From: Inonotus obliquus
Lineage: Eukaryota > Basidiomycota > Agaricomycetes > Hymenochaetales > Hymenochaetaceae
DNA: 64,000 nt
NCBI GenBank assembly: GCA_032164295.1
Contig: JAJHTX010000013.1
Span: 1,488,001-1,552,000 of the forward strand
Direction of reading: 5' to 3'
Shown here: positions 24,191 through 35,036 of the stretch, one piece after another
How positions within the stretch are numbered: position 1 is the stretch's first letter
Layout: the number at the start of each line of letters is the position of its first letter
Made by a program: the position numbers and the translations under genes
The notes under the pieces: generated by a model
Databases searched by the model: none
What the model saw: only the letters and a program-made list of their open reading frames with translations
What the model was told of the DNA's origin: nothing

Positions 24191-24935
24191 GGTAACATCT
24201 TCTTATATAGTCCTCGTTCAAAACGGAATTCTGGGGAGGACAGAGTGTCCACTTCAAGCGCGAATTCGGTGAATGTTGAGCTGAGCTGATAAAGATGCGT
24301 TGCTGAACCCCATGAAATAGATGGTGGAGGCAGTTGAAACTTACAAGCACCGTGACCAAAACGTTTCAATAGTGATCGCGATCACGGGGAATTATAACGT
24401 AAGCATTCTTCTTGTCTTCCGTTTTTTGAATTGCCAACGCCAATACTTTCTTCCCCATCCCATCTAGACTTGCCTGGCGCAGACAATGTTGCCGTTGAAC
24501 ACCGTTGAATGGACGAAATAAGCTAAACATTGCATTTGGGCGCTGATACACCGCTAGAAGCGATGCCTCCGAATCTCCGTTTATCACAACTATGCCCCAT
24601 ACAACACGAAACTCGGATACGCTATTTCTCCCCAATTATACATGCTGTGGCCTGACTTCTTCGAACTGCACCTGGATAATCGTCAAGAATAACTGACCGG
24701 TCCTGGCCATCGTGCAGTAACCGTCGACAGTGCTTCTGGCTTGCTGTTCACATAGGATAGCTCACGCAGACCGAGGGAGCAACTTCCGGACGGTTCATTA
24801 TGGACTGTGGGCAATCCGCAGTGATACTTCTTATAGTCGTCATTGCGGGTTTCATTCTTAGTTGCCACGGTCCATCGGTACACAAAGTGTCATTTTCCTG
24901 TCACCCACACTTTTCCGGGAGACTGAAGGATCACA
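24191..24935. other. Intergenic; homologous promoter region of partner copy 1
   Basis: A minus-strand open frame of 89 codons at 24366-24635 is unrecognised and unsupported. From about 24740 the sequence resembles 27745-27965 (shared CAGACCGAGGGAG, CTTATAGTCGTCA, GTCCATCG.TACACAAAG, GGGACTGAAGGATCA-like stretches), so it is the upstream part of the duplicated accessory module. Confidence 0.55.
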
Positions 24936-25790
24936 ATGAACGTCTCTTCTGACTCATTCAAGGACAGTTCCGGTATGTCTAACCCACTTTCCACTATCAC
25001 GGTGATTTTTGACCGGTGTAACTCAAACCTAGTCTCTCCGTACCGCTCCTCTGTCTGCCCACGCTCTTGTGAATTCCGCGTCTCCCGGAACCATTTACAC
25101 AAGCACGAATGCTGATGTCACTAGCTCATTATTGCATAACAATGATAACAAGGATACTCCTGTACTAGAGGCACCGCACCGTCCTTCAGCATCTACCGCG
25201 CATTTCCGCGTTGGCATAAATGCTAGAAACGCTACGCCGACATTCAGTGGAGCGTAGTTTTACCAGACAATGCATGAGTTCCAGATGAACACTATGAAGT
25301 TGCCAATCGCAAAAATCGAGCGTCCGGATATTCAAGTCCAGCCCGCTGAACACTATGCTCTGTGCCGGTCGTGGACAAGAGCCAGTGAATGTGAAGTACG
25401 TGTCATGGAACGGCTCGTTCTCTCTCAGGAATGTACTAGTATGATTCCCACCATTATATTAGTTTCCATAGACCCGAAACTGACATCGGCGACATGTAGC
25501 TTCTCTCTTATCCACCCCGAACCGGTCGCGCAAGCCGATAGTCGTGCACTCTCGTTCGCTAAAATCACCGAGCGGTGCGGTCTCAAAGAAAGCAAGCAGC
25601 ATGCACTTCGCGCGCGGGCAAGCATTTCAGATGTTAGCTGGACCCGATCAAAACGGATTCGCCCTTACTAGTCTTTTGTTGGGATCACCTTGGCTACACC
25701 ATTCGTACTGTCTGGCGCCGCAACGTTCGGCGCAACTGCGATGGTTTATGGGACAGCTGTCGGTCTCGGTTTAGATCCTGACACATGGAA
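24936..25790 (+). pseudogene. Decayed copy 1 of the glycine-zipper partner gene
   Basis: Homologous along its length to the intact gene at 54190-55146. It begins with a first exon beginning MNVSSDSFKDSS ending at a GTATGT donor, has the matching AACCTAG acceptor, and continues HNNDNKDTPVLEAP.. and NATPTFS. Then a CAG codon has become TAG (near 25256) where the intact gene has Gln. Downstream homology continues through CEVRVMERL to the hydrophobic tail, but a small deletion near 25678 puts the tail (ATPFVLSGAATFGATAMVYGTA) out of frame. Several independent disablements make translation of a full protein unlikely. Confidence 0.75.
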
Positions 25791-26088
25791 AGGTTTGTTG
25801 AAGTCGATTATGGTGCTCGAGTTGCAACCCTAAAATAGGAAGGTTGCTCCGTAGTATTCGTAGTGTCATGTCCGTTATTACTTATGCAGGCTAGTATTGG
25901 TTTTGAACGTTTCGAAATGCGGAGGCGCTGGGCGATCCACCCATCTCCCATGGGATCAAGTTGCGCTGATGCTTCAACAACTCTTAGCATTACCTGTGCT
26001 GGGCGAGCCTTTGATTACCTTTTTTGGTAGATAAGGACTATCCCATCGGCAAGATTCTTCCGTGAATCAATTCAGAACCTAGGAGGAA

Positions 26089-26096
26089 TCCTTGAT
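26089..26096. repeat. 8-bp target-site duplication, left
   Basis: TCCTTGAT, identical to 26637-26644 on the other side of the element. Confidence 0.85.
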
Positions 26097-26636
26097 AGGA
26101 CCCCTGACAATGCCGATTGATGCCCGATCCAAATTTTGATTTTCTTATCTGGATTTTTCGGGCGCTTCGCGCCCGTTTTATCCGGACAAATATGGGCATC
26201 AGCGGTTCCAGCCTTCAGATTATCCGGATTTTTGCGGAGGCCTCAGCCAGAATTTTCGTCTTGGCGACACCTTCTTTGGGCTAATCCGGGCTTGACTTTC
26301 CTTTTCTGGTGCTGGTTGAGTAATATCGTTTGTTACGCAGGCAATAAATCTTTCTCACACCATTAGAAATTATACCCGGAATGATAATTGACCAATCAGA
26401 TGGATTCCGACCTAGATTGCCCGAATTTTTGCCCCCTGATCTGGACCAGTGGGTAACTTTTATCCGGATTGGTACAGCCCTGAGCTACTTCTGGCAGTCT
26501 CTTATCCGGACCTTGATACATGCCTTGACCGACATTCCGAACCAAATTATCCGGACAAATACAGGCATGAAGGCCAAAATTTGGCAATTTTTATCCGGAT
26601 TCGGCGGAGGGATCAGTTGGTATTGTCAGGGGTCCT
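26097..26636. mobile_element. Non-autonomous hAT-like MITE (540 bp)
   Basis: Bounded by 18-bp terminal inverted repeats, AGGACCCCTGACAATGCC on the left and GGTATTGTCAGGGGTCCT on the right (one mismatch), and a perfect 8-bp target duplication TCCTTGAT. No transposase is encoded. Inside are six exact copies of TTATCCGGA (26178, 26220, 26460, 26502, 26547, 26591) on the plus strand, and a hairpin CGGGCGCTTCGCGCCCG at 26159-26175. Such subterminal repeats are typical transposase-binding arrays. The 8-bp duplication fits hAT, though P and Merlin elements can also give 8 bp. Two paralogous loci without the element (near 28950 and 53935) show the pre-insertion state. The small open frames inside the element are not genes. 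Confidence 0.85.
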
Positions 26637-26644
26637 TCCTTGAT
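26637..26644. repeat. 8-bp target-site duplication, right
   Basis: TCCTTGAT directly after the right terminal inverted repeat. Confidence 0.85.
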
Positions 26645-26730
26645 GCCCAGCGGTGACGCTGTGCTAATTGAGTTGAGGGATTTTTGGTACTGAATAATCT
26701 GAGGTGATTGTATATACACTTAACTAACGT
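26640..26730 (+). promoter_or_regulatory. Conserved promoter block of MGC gene 1
   Basis: Shares CCAGCGG.GACGCTGTGCTA.TTGA, a GAGGGATTTT stretch and a TATATA (26711-26716) with the blocks before the MGC genes at 29194 and 53693. The CRE-like TGACGTC of the other two is changed here to TGATGCC, directly beside the MITE insertion. Confidence 0.65.
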
Positions 26731-26861
26731 TCCGTCGCACTCCTTCCAGTGAATCTCCGGCATCTGATCCACAGCAAAGAGTATTGTCTTGTACGTCGTT
26801 CAGTACATTGTTGCGATATGATTACCTACCATCTTGCAGGAACCCTTGTAATTGTGATACG

Positions 26862-27341
26862 ATGGGATGCTTTCCATCAAAGGCTCGACAGAATCCTCAA
26901 CCTTCTCCACAGCCTGAGACGAAGACCTCACCCCCGCAATCAAGTGTGACTAAACCAGAGGAAGATATCACTTCAAATACGACTCCACAGGCACCGACGC
27001 CGTTACCACCTCAGAAGACTGTTGGACCGAATCCCCAGCCAGACGAGGCTAAATTAGAAGCAAAGACTATCGAAAGAACGACTATTACGGGAGGCGCGTC
27101 AACCAAGGCTAGTCCGGAACCATATAAGCAGACCACGGGCACAACGACGAGAACAACTCATACTACTGGCCATAGCGGCACGGACAGTTCAGGCTACCAT
27201 GGCGGGTTGAGTTCAGGTTATGGAGGAGGCTATTCGGGAGGCGGAGATGGAGGTGGGCATGGTGCGGGGCACGGTGGGGGGCACGGCGGTCATGGAGGAG
27301 GGGGAGGAGGCGGTGGCGGCGGTGGCGGTGGTGGGTGCTGA
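26862..27341 (+). CDS. MGC glycine-rich protein 1 (predicted lipid-anchored)
   Basis: 159 residues. The start is chosen at MGCFPSK because the same sequence opens five relatives in this window and is a textbook N-myristoylation site (Gly2, Ser6, Lys7) with a palmitoylatable Cys3. The middle is Pro/Thr/Lys-rich and probably disordered, with TTGTTTRTTHTTG. The C-terminal third is Gly-rich with interspersed Tyr and His and ends in a run of Gly plus terminal Cys. There is no signal peptide. A 5'-UTR intron ends at an acceptor 22 nt before the ATG, conserved in position in the 29194 and 53693 genes. The gene follows a decayed partner copy and the MITE. Inferred site: cytosolic face of the plasma membrane. 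Function unknown. Confidence 0.72.
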   Translation: MGCFPSKARQNPQPSPQPETKTSPPQSSVTKPEEDITSNTTPQAPTPLPPQKTVGPNPQPDEAKLEAKTIERTTITGGASTKASPEPYKQTTGTTTRTTHTTGHSGTDSSGYHGGLSSGYGGGYSGGGDGGGHGAGHGGGHGGHGGGGGGGGGGGGGGC

Positions 27342-27969
27342 AGTGGTGGCGGGTTCACATATGACTGTTGTCTTACCTTTGATTTATACACGATACCGCA
27401 TGCTCGCAGGAGGTCGCAGGAGGTGTATCATTAACCTGCACGCTGGACTTGGACTGCAGACTGTAAGACTCTGGCGGTCCGGTAAGTCGAATAAAAGGCC
27501 GAGAGGAGAGTGTATCTGAGACACACCTGTCGCGCGGAAAGGCCATAAGAATGGGATTTTGGGACGAGAATTCGAATTCTGAACAAGTGTTCTTTCCTAA
27601 AATGGTCACAGTTTTCATCAAAATGTGATCATATAGACTTCTTTGCATGCGCCAGCCAAAATGCGTACAGGTGTTAGGGCTACCAAGGCTTTTCCAGCCT
27701 CCGGATTGCAGTAATTTCTGGTCGAGCTGGCATTCTGCACACTGAGAATAGTTCAAGCAGACCGAGGGAGTAACAGGGAGCTAAACAGGAAGGTTCTCGT
27801 CCTTCTTTGGTCATACGCCTCGGTGCTTGTAGATTGCAGTCCATCCATAGTGATGCCTCTTATAGTCGTCACTAATATTGTGGATTTCATTAGTTACCGC
27901 GGTCCATCGATACACAAAGCGACATCTTTTCCTGTCACTCACACTTTTCATAGGGACTGAAGGATCATA

Positions 27970-28600
27970 ATGAACGTCACTTCTGAACCGCTTAAGGACT
28001 CATCTGTTATAACCCACTTTCCATTGATACGCTGATTTTTGACCGGTGTATCTTAACCTATGCCTCTCCGTAACACTCCTCTCTCTGCCCACAGTGAGGT
28101 CGCTCTTGTGAAATCCGCATCGCCCGGAACCATTGATACTCATATCTCAGGCCTTCAGCCCCCACCCCGCGAATCCTCATTATCACCACGAAGTTGCGAA
28201 CAGCAAGAAATCGAGCGTCCAGATAACAAACTCTATCTTGCATATCACCACGCTTCTGTGTCGGTCGTGCAGACGAGGACAGCTTACGTGAAGTGCGTAT
28301 CATGGAAGAGTTTGTTCTCCCCAGGAACGTGCTTGTATGCCTACCACTATTTGTATTTAACCAAGCGGTGCGGTTTAAAAGAAAGCAAGCAACATGCACT
28401 TCGCACGCGGGCAAGCATTTTAGTTGTTAGCTAGACGCGATCAAAACGGATTCGCCCTTACTAGTCTTCCGAAGGGTGCTGGGATCATCTTGGCTACACC
28501 CTTCATACTGTCTGGCGCCGCAACGTTCGGCGCAACTGCAATGATTTATGGGACAGCTGTCGGTCTTGGTTCGATCCTGACGCATGGAAAGGTTTGTTGA
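27970..28600 (+). pseudogene. Decayed copy 2 of the glycine-zipper partner gene
   Basis: It starts MNVTSEPLKDSS like the other copies and lies below the same promoter-like sequence, but a large internal part corresponding to the intact gene's central region is missing or scrambled. The hydrophobic tail is still readable in one frame (PKGAGIILATPFILSGAATF.., ending LTHGKVC-stop at 28600). Copies 1 and 2 share derived changes absent from the intact gene (for example the CGGTGCGG..AAAGAAAGCAAGCA stretch), so they descend from one already altered ancestor. Confidence 0.7.
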
Positions 28601-28956
28601 AGTCGATAATGGTGCTCGAATTGCAAGCCTGAAATGCTCAACGTAGGAATGCTGCTCCGTAATATTCGTAGTGTCAGTCCGTTTTGACTTATGCGGGCTG
28701 ATATGAACTTTGAGTGTTTCGAAAAGTTTAGCCACTGGGTGATCCGCCCCTCTCCCATCAAGGTGTGCTGATCCTTCAACAACTCTCAGCATTACCTGTG
28801 CTGGGATGAGCGTTCGATTACCATTTTGGCGTTAACCGGTTTCTAAGCTTGTTGTAAGCGAAATGCAATGAGTCACAGTTTGATTGTCTCCCACCGATAG
28901 GTTTGCAAAAGAGGTCTAATCACTGATTCAGATCTGGCAACCTAGGAGGTACTTAT

Positions 28957-29050
28957 GCTTGACGTCCAGCGGCGACGCTGTGCTAGTTGAATTGCTGAGG
29001 GATTTTAGTACCGGCCGATAATCGTCGGTAGATGATGGTATATATGTACA
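28957..29050 (+). promoter_or_regulatory. Conserved promoter block of MGC gene 2
   Basis: Contains CRE-like TGACGTC at 28960-28966, followed by CCAGCGGCGACGCTGTGCTA and a TATATA box near 29039. The CRE-like site is 234 nt from the ATG; the equivalent distance before the 53693 gene is about 239 nt. The site also represents the empty target of the MITE. Confidence 0.65.
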
Positions 29051-29193
29051 TTGACAGACCATCGTACTCCTTCCAGCAACCACTGGTTCCTGACCCATCG
29101 AGCAAAGTTCTGTAAGTAAGTTAGCACATTATTCCTACAAGACCACTTATCGAGCTGCACCAACCAAATAGGAAGTCCTTTATTCGAGATACG

Positions 29194-29676
29194 ATGGGAT
29201 GCTTTCCATCCAAGGCTCGACAGAATCCTCAGCCTTCCCCACGGTCTGAGACGAAGCCCTCACCCCCGCAATCAAGCGGGACTGAATCAGAGGAAAAGAT
29301 CACTTCGAGTACGCAGTCTCCAACTCAGAAGACCGCTGAGCAGAATCCGCCGTCAAAGGAGACTACATTAGAGACAAAGACTACCAAAAGAGCGAATGTT
29401 ACGGAGGGTACGTCAACCAAGGCTAGTCCGGAACCGTATACTAGTAGGCGGACCACAGGCACAACGACGAGAACAACTCATACTACTGGTTATAACAGTA
29501 CGGACGGTTCAAGTTTCCTTGCAGGGTACAGCTCGGGTTACGGTGGAGGATATTCGGGAGGCGGAGATGGAGGCGGAGGAGGAGGAGGAGGAGGAGGAGG
29601 AGGAGGAGGAGGAGGAGGAGGAGGAGGAGGAGGGGACGGTGGTGGTGGGTGCGGAGGCGGAGGCGGTAGCTGGTGA
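29194..29676 (+). CDS. MGC glycine-rich protein 2 (predicted lipid-anchored)
   Basis: 160 residues, clear paralogue of the 26862 gene. It has identical MGCFPSKARQNPQPSP at the start, the same Pro/Lys/Thr-rich middle (ASTKASPEPY-like region, TTGTTTRTTHTTG) and a Tyr/Gly segment. Its tail is a nearly pure Gly run encoded by a GGA microsatellite, ending CGGGGGSW instead of the terminal Cys of gene 1. The N-terminus fits myristoylation at Gly2 and palmitoylation at Cys3. A 5'-UTR intron (donor GTAAGTAAG at about 29112, acceptor AAATAG before GAAGTCC) precedes the ATG. Codon variation between genes 1 and 2 is mostly conservative in the first 130 residues, which suggests constraint. Function unknown. 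Confidence 0.72.
   Translation: MGCFPSKARQNPQPSPRSETKPSPPQSSGTESEEKITSSTQSPTQKTAEQNPPSKETTLETKTTKRANVTEGTSTKASPEPYTSRRTTGTTTRTTHTTGYNSTDGSSFLAGYSSGYGGGYSGGGDGGGGGGGGGGGGGGGGGGGGGGDGGGGCGGGGGSW
29569..29634 (+). repeat. (GGA)n microsatellite coding the Gly tail
   Basis: An almost perfect run of about twenty GGA units within the 29194 gene. Slippage here would change the tail length without changing the frame. Confidence 0.9.
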
Positions 29677-30268
29677 ACGGGATCATGTATGATTGTCTAA
29701 TCCATAATGCAATGTGGTTTACATGCGATGCCGCATCTTGCACGCTGGGCTGCAAACAGTAACGCGCTGGCGGTTCGGTAAGTCGAATAAATGGCGCTGA
29801 AAGGAGAGAGTTTGACGCGTACTAGCCTAAGTCAGTGCTTATCGCGGCGGCATAGTCTTGTCGTTCTCTATTCTATAAGCTATGGATTTGACGAGAATGC
29901 AGAAATGATCCTTCCTGCCTGAAAATGGGACTCACACATTTACGTAATCTCGTGATTGTGAGAAAATATAGCATAATAATCCCTTCGATACATTCGACAG
30001 CATCAACCAACCTCGGCATGCCCGTGAATAGCGCTGCCGTTGAGCGAGGCGCAACTACTCATTTCTGAGTGGTTAGCGATGCTTCTAAATATCTATGAGA
30101 TAGTGCCTGGAGAATAACGGGGACATTACCGCCTTCCTGGGCTGCGCTTTGTAGATCGCAGTCGATCCTGCAGTTTATGGCACTCACGATGAACTTCTTT
30201 CTCCGCTACCACAATCCTACGGTACATAAGGTGGATTCTTCAGGGTCGCACTCACTTTGTGTGCTGAC

Positions 30269-31218
30269 ATGATCACATTCGACCACTTATATGACCTGTC
30301 CAAGGACTGTTCAAGTATGCTTCTTCAGTCTCCTCTAATAACCTGACTTACGGACAAGTATTTTCAACCTTAGGAAAATCTTCACCGAATCTCCCTCAGC
30401 CCCAGAACGAGGTTACTCCCATATACTCCACGTCACCCAGAAGCCTCAATACGAGCGTGAACTCCGATACCGATGGCCTGCCGGTACTCATTCCCTGATA
30501 GCAACAACATATATATCCCCGTTCCACCGGAACCGCAGCTTCCTTCAATATCCGTTCCACAAGTATGCTTTCTCACAAATGCTAGCAGCGCAACGTCGCC
30601 ATTCAGCGAGGTGGAGTGGTACGAGACATTGCGTGAGCTCCGGTGAACATTACGAATTTGCGAGTAGCGAGAGGTCATGCATCCAGGTATTCGATTCTAG
30701 TACGCGTGGCACCTGGATTGCGCGGCGGTCGTGGATTCAAGGACGGCGAGCGCGATGCACGTGTCCAGGAAGAGCTTGTTCTTGCAGGAATGCGCTTGTA
30801 CCGTATGTTGTCGTGTCAGTTCTACTAGAAACACCAAAAGCTGACATCAACGATGCGCAGCCTTGCTCGTATGCATCCCGATCCAGTCATACAAGCTGAA
30901 TGGGCTTGCCGTGCTGAAGACTTCTATCGTTCGATGAGGCCAAGCAACAAGGTTCTGGAGGATGGTCATTTTACACTGGATGGTCGAGAAAGGCAACCAA
31001 GGCGACTCATGTCGTAAGCGGCATCGCCATCGTCGGCTGGCTAGATTCTTCTGAACAAGAAGGATTCACTGGTAGGCGTTCAAAAGGGTGCCGGGATTGT
31101 CTTAGCTACGCCTTTCGTACTGGCTGGTGCCGTAACTTTCGGTGCAGGTACAATGGTTTATGTTGCTGGGAAGATATATGTCGGCCTCGGTCACATTTTG
31201 AAACGCGGAAAACTTTGA
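30269..31218 (+). pseudogene. Decayed copy 3 of the glycine-zipper partner gene
   Basis: Best preserved of the three left-locus copies. It starts MITFDHLYDLSKDCS and keeps EVEWYETLRELR. One base is then lost relative to the intact gene (near 30647), giving a frameshift. The following ARGHASRYSILVRVAPGL, VQEELVLAGMRLY, SLARMHPDPVIQAEWACRAE and the full hydrophobic tail (GAGIVLATPFVLAGAVTFGA..LKRGKL-stop) are readable in pieces. A GTACCG..CAG intron after MRL corresponds to an in-frame segment of the intact gene. A second indel lies near 31000. No MGC gene follows it within the window. Confidence 0.7.
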
Positions 31219-32567
31219 TGAAATTGAAATGGTGTCCGAATCTCACCATGTACAGCTTGTAGATATGTTGATTCGTGATCATCACCCTATAGTCTACGTG
31301 ATTTTTGAATGTGTTGGACCACCATTTTTCGCAGCCACCTTTTCTTACACTGTCTCAGCTCGTAGCTACTGTCCTGTCCCTACCTTTCTGGAATTTGATC
31401 CGACTGATACCATAAGTACTTATATCGCGAAATCGAATGCTAACATGACTCGCTCGAGCAGCACTTCTCATTTTTCTATTGATGAACCGGTCCCTTACGT
31501 AAGATGTGGATTAGCAGGACCATCATAGCGCACTGCACTGGCTGGCGCTATCACTCACTGTACACCAGCAACCAGCATCAGCAACATTGTATGAGATCGC
31601 AGCAACACAGTGAAGCAGTGTCATGTCATAGTAGATTCAGATACGTCGTAGGTACTTCGAGATGAAATTACTGCTATCGAACAGCCTAAGATACAGGCGA
31701 GTGGCTACCATCGTTTCTTGTCCAATTCGATTTGCTGACGTGTTCATCCAGCGATGCATCTACCACTTAGCGTTGACCTCCGCTCACACGAACTCCATTA
31801 TCAGCATGGGATCCATGGAATCAGCATAAGCGCTGCGTAGAAAATGCAACATGTGGATACTGGACGTATCACGAAAAGTGGCATTCGGCGAGAAAGGTTC
31901 GTGATGGGAGAATGGGAGAAGATGTACTTGAATGGTGATGCATCACACTGTTTCAAGACTTCGCTGTGTTGATTTGATGATTAGCTTTGGACACGATTGA
32001 CGAGTTTGGGATAATATTCCAATCTCAGGGACGTTCGATCATGGTCATGCTTCGACGACCTGTGCTGGCCATTTTGATGCGAGGAGACATCGTCGCGACC
32101 TACTTGGTGGCCCTAGATAAATGACGCCGTCCTGTAGCTTGGACCGCTCGATTTGTATTCGGGTTGGATCGTGGTACGAGTTTATCAATAATACGAGACA
32201 ACTATCCGTGAAGGAAAAGAAAGAAAGATGGTAATGGCAATGGTTCCGAGTCCAAAAGCTGGGCGCAATCAGTCCGGTAAGCAAACACTCACGATTCCTT
32301 CTCATACCATTCAGGTCAATTTCAAAACGCTGATAATCAATCAAAGTTACGAAACGATGCGAACACTGGTATTCAACCTGCTTTGGGTGTGGAAATATGA
32401 AAGGCTAAGGGAACTCGTTGCGATGTCTTACATATAGCGTTTCTCCCCCTTCCCGGCTCTTGAGAGCAGGATTCCCATTACCCGTTACCTATCTCCGTTT
32501 CCATCTTTACACCTCTTTCGCACCTCGTCCGCCACAGGTTGTGCATGACGCTATTCTCGACTCAGGT
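31219..32567. other. Intergenic, no gene supported
   Basis: Short frames on both strands (for example plus 31229-31528) show no recognisable motif or splice support. Confidence 0.5.
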
Positions 32568-34377
32568 ATGAGTGAACAGCCCACACCGTTGACTGTTGAA
32601 AGGTTATATGCGCTCCGGTACCTCACTAGTATGTTATCAACTCCTACCCACGCAAACGATGTTTGGGATAGGGCAATCAGAATCGTAACTGACCCTGCTC
32701 CGTCCTCACTTTCTTTCTTATCAGTTGCCGGGCTGACGGTACTTGTATACGATGCTCTGTTGACCTATAATGAGGAGCTGCGCTTCATATGGTCACCCAT
32801 TTTAGGGAGAGTCAGACAGGGTGGGATTAGGAAGTTGAGGATTCCAAGACCGATTTTTCTGTACCTTATTGCGAGGTACTGTATGCTGGGTATTGGGTTG
32901 TTATATTTATATGGTGGGACATTGTCTTGCCTATACTGTTTAACGAATAATGACAAAGTCCCGTGTTTGTAGACCTCATTCCGTCAAGAGACCTCACGAT
33001 CAATTGGGTACGTTTCCTGCCTCTCGCCTCGGTAGTTCGGCGGAATTTTTCTGATATGAGTCGCTTTCCGCAGTACATAGCTTAGCCACTGCACTACTGG
33101 GAAGAGACTCAAATCACTTTCAGGTGTCAAGGATCCGCCGTATTCGTATTCTGTGTTGACGTTATCGTAGAAGTCCTCAGCTGCGGTTCGTTATTTCATC
33201 TCTTTTCGCGTGTAATTGTTATTTTACCACTAACGTGTTATCTAGGCGTTGTCCTTCATCAACTCTTTCAACTATGGCAATTTAGTCGCCTCATTTCCCG
33301 AATAGTCCTCGTTGTATTCTTCCTATCGAAAGTTGTCTTGTTCGCATTTGCGACTGCTGCTATCTTCTTGATAAAACGTGGGTACTCTCATACTTTCTTT
33401 CGGAGGTTATTCTGTATTGGTAAACTTTTATTCTACGCGCAGAGCATATTACGTTCATGTCTGTGGGACATGTACGATTTTGTGGAGTTACTGATTCGTC
33501 GAGGTTATTTCTTGGAGTTTGGATCACCTGCGTAAGTACCAAGCTACTTTAAGCCAACCTCCCTTTAGTTTTACTCAATGATAATGATGGTATAGGTGAC
33601 GTTTGACGTATTTGCATTTGTTCTACTTTTGCTGAATGCATTGTCTAAACCGAGGTCGGAGAGTCAGAGGTTATTGAGAATCCTTTATGCGGACGGGGTT
33701 ATTTTCTTTTTGGTACGTCTCCTGATTCTTTCTTTGGCAGGTTGTTGGATAATATGTATGCTCATTTCGGTTTATGCGACTTGTAGACCATTTTCAGTAC
33801 GTTGAAGAGATTACTCTCATGTTGAAGTGGCCTGATTGGATTATTGTATCAACTTGAAGCGATGAGATCAATGAATCTGATAATTAGCGCTGCTGCTCCG
33901 GTAAGTGTTATTATTTATCGAGATGTTCTCGTGTTGACGATATGCTCTGTTGATATACCGCAATTCTCAGCCATCTATGATCATCTTGGCGATTGTGTAA
34001 GTACTTACCTACCCTACCACATATCGCTCACCCACCCACCCACTAACCATCCATCCAACTCGTCTATTCACTCAAACAGATTCTCAGCATCAATGGTCTC
34101 AACAGTCGTCTCAAGATCTTTCTTACGTTTACAACAACGTCTCACCAGGGATCATGTTCGAACTGATTCGTCGCATAATGGGGATGAGTCATTCTTTGAT
34201 GATGACGATAATCTCATCTGGAACGGAGGACATGGAGAAGGGGAGGGAGGATACTCTTTGAAAAAGACGGATAAGGATAAAAGGGAAGGGAAGACGGCGG
34301 AGAAGAAGAGGATGGGCGGAAGTGGGAGTTTTGATGATAGTACGATGAAGAGTATGGCTTCTTCTAATGGGTGGTGA
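32568..34377 (+). CDS. DUF6533-domain multi-pass membrane protein
   Basis: Basidiomycete-specific membrane family, usually about seven segments, function unknown. Start MSEQPTPLTVERLYALRYLT splices into the diagnostic block AGLTVLVYDALLTYNEELRF followed by a long exon segment with RPIFLYLIARYCMLGIGLLY. Then come short exons with LIPSRDLTINW, VVLHQLFQLWQFSRL plus a hydrophobic helix (IVLVVFFLSKVVLFAFATA), and the conserved PRSESQRLLRILYADGVIFF. The last exons give SMIILAIV, FSASMVSTVVSRSFLRLQQR and a hydrophilic, acidic/Gly-rich tail ending SMASSNGW. At least seven introns are inferred; the middle joins are not all certain. It lies tail-to-tail with the first ABC transporter. Confidence 0.72.
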
Positions 34378-35036
34378 GATGCGCGTTAGTCTATTAGTCT
34401 GTCAGGGGTCGAGCCAGGAGTCAAGATGGCAAGAGTGAGAGTGGATCTAGTACTGTGCGTGTAGACTCAAGACATAGGACTTGGATACTCCACTCCCCAT
34501 TAAGACGCTTCTGTATTCTGAGGATTCGATGGTTTGATCGAATATGCCTATGTATGTACTCGTGTACGTATGTACGTTACAATTCAGCAAATTGGTTTAT
34601 TGATCGGGTGGAAGGACTTTGAAATGCAATCCAACAAATGCATGTATTTTGTCAATCATTGTTCCCACAACAAGGTTGATACTCGACGTTCGACACTCGA
34701 CATAAGTCATTCTATAACGATGATGGGAGAAGTTTTTTGATAGCGATAGCAAGAAAGCGATGACACAAACACAAAGACAGCACAAAAGACAAAACAAAAA
34801 GTCAGTGGCAAGATGACAAGAAAGACAGGGAGACGGTTCCGTCCTGTTTCCCTCTCCCTTGACTCTTCTTCGGTAACCGCCAAGCGCCACTATTCTGCGA
34901 CGCGTAAGACGGGAGAGCAGAGACGGGAGATTCGAGACGTGGACCGCAAAGCCCAGCCTTGTCTTAAGAAGCTCCACCTTCTCATTTACCTACTCTATCT
35001 CGATTCTCGCTCCTGCTCTTACAGTTGCACTCAATC

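Noticed and set aside
24366..24635. Minus-strand frame of 89 codons
   Set aside because: Not recognised, no splice partner, no promoter signal; could be real but nothing supports it.
26136..26656. Open frames of 60-91 codons
   Set aside because: They lie inside the non-coding MITE, follow its repeats and have no domain.
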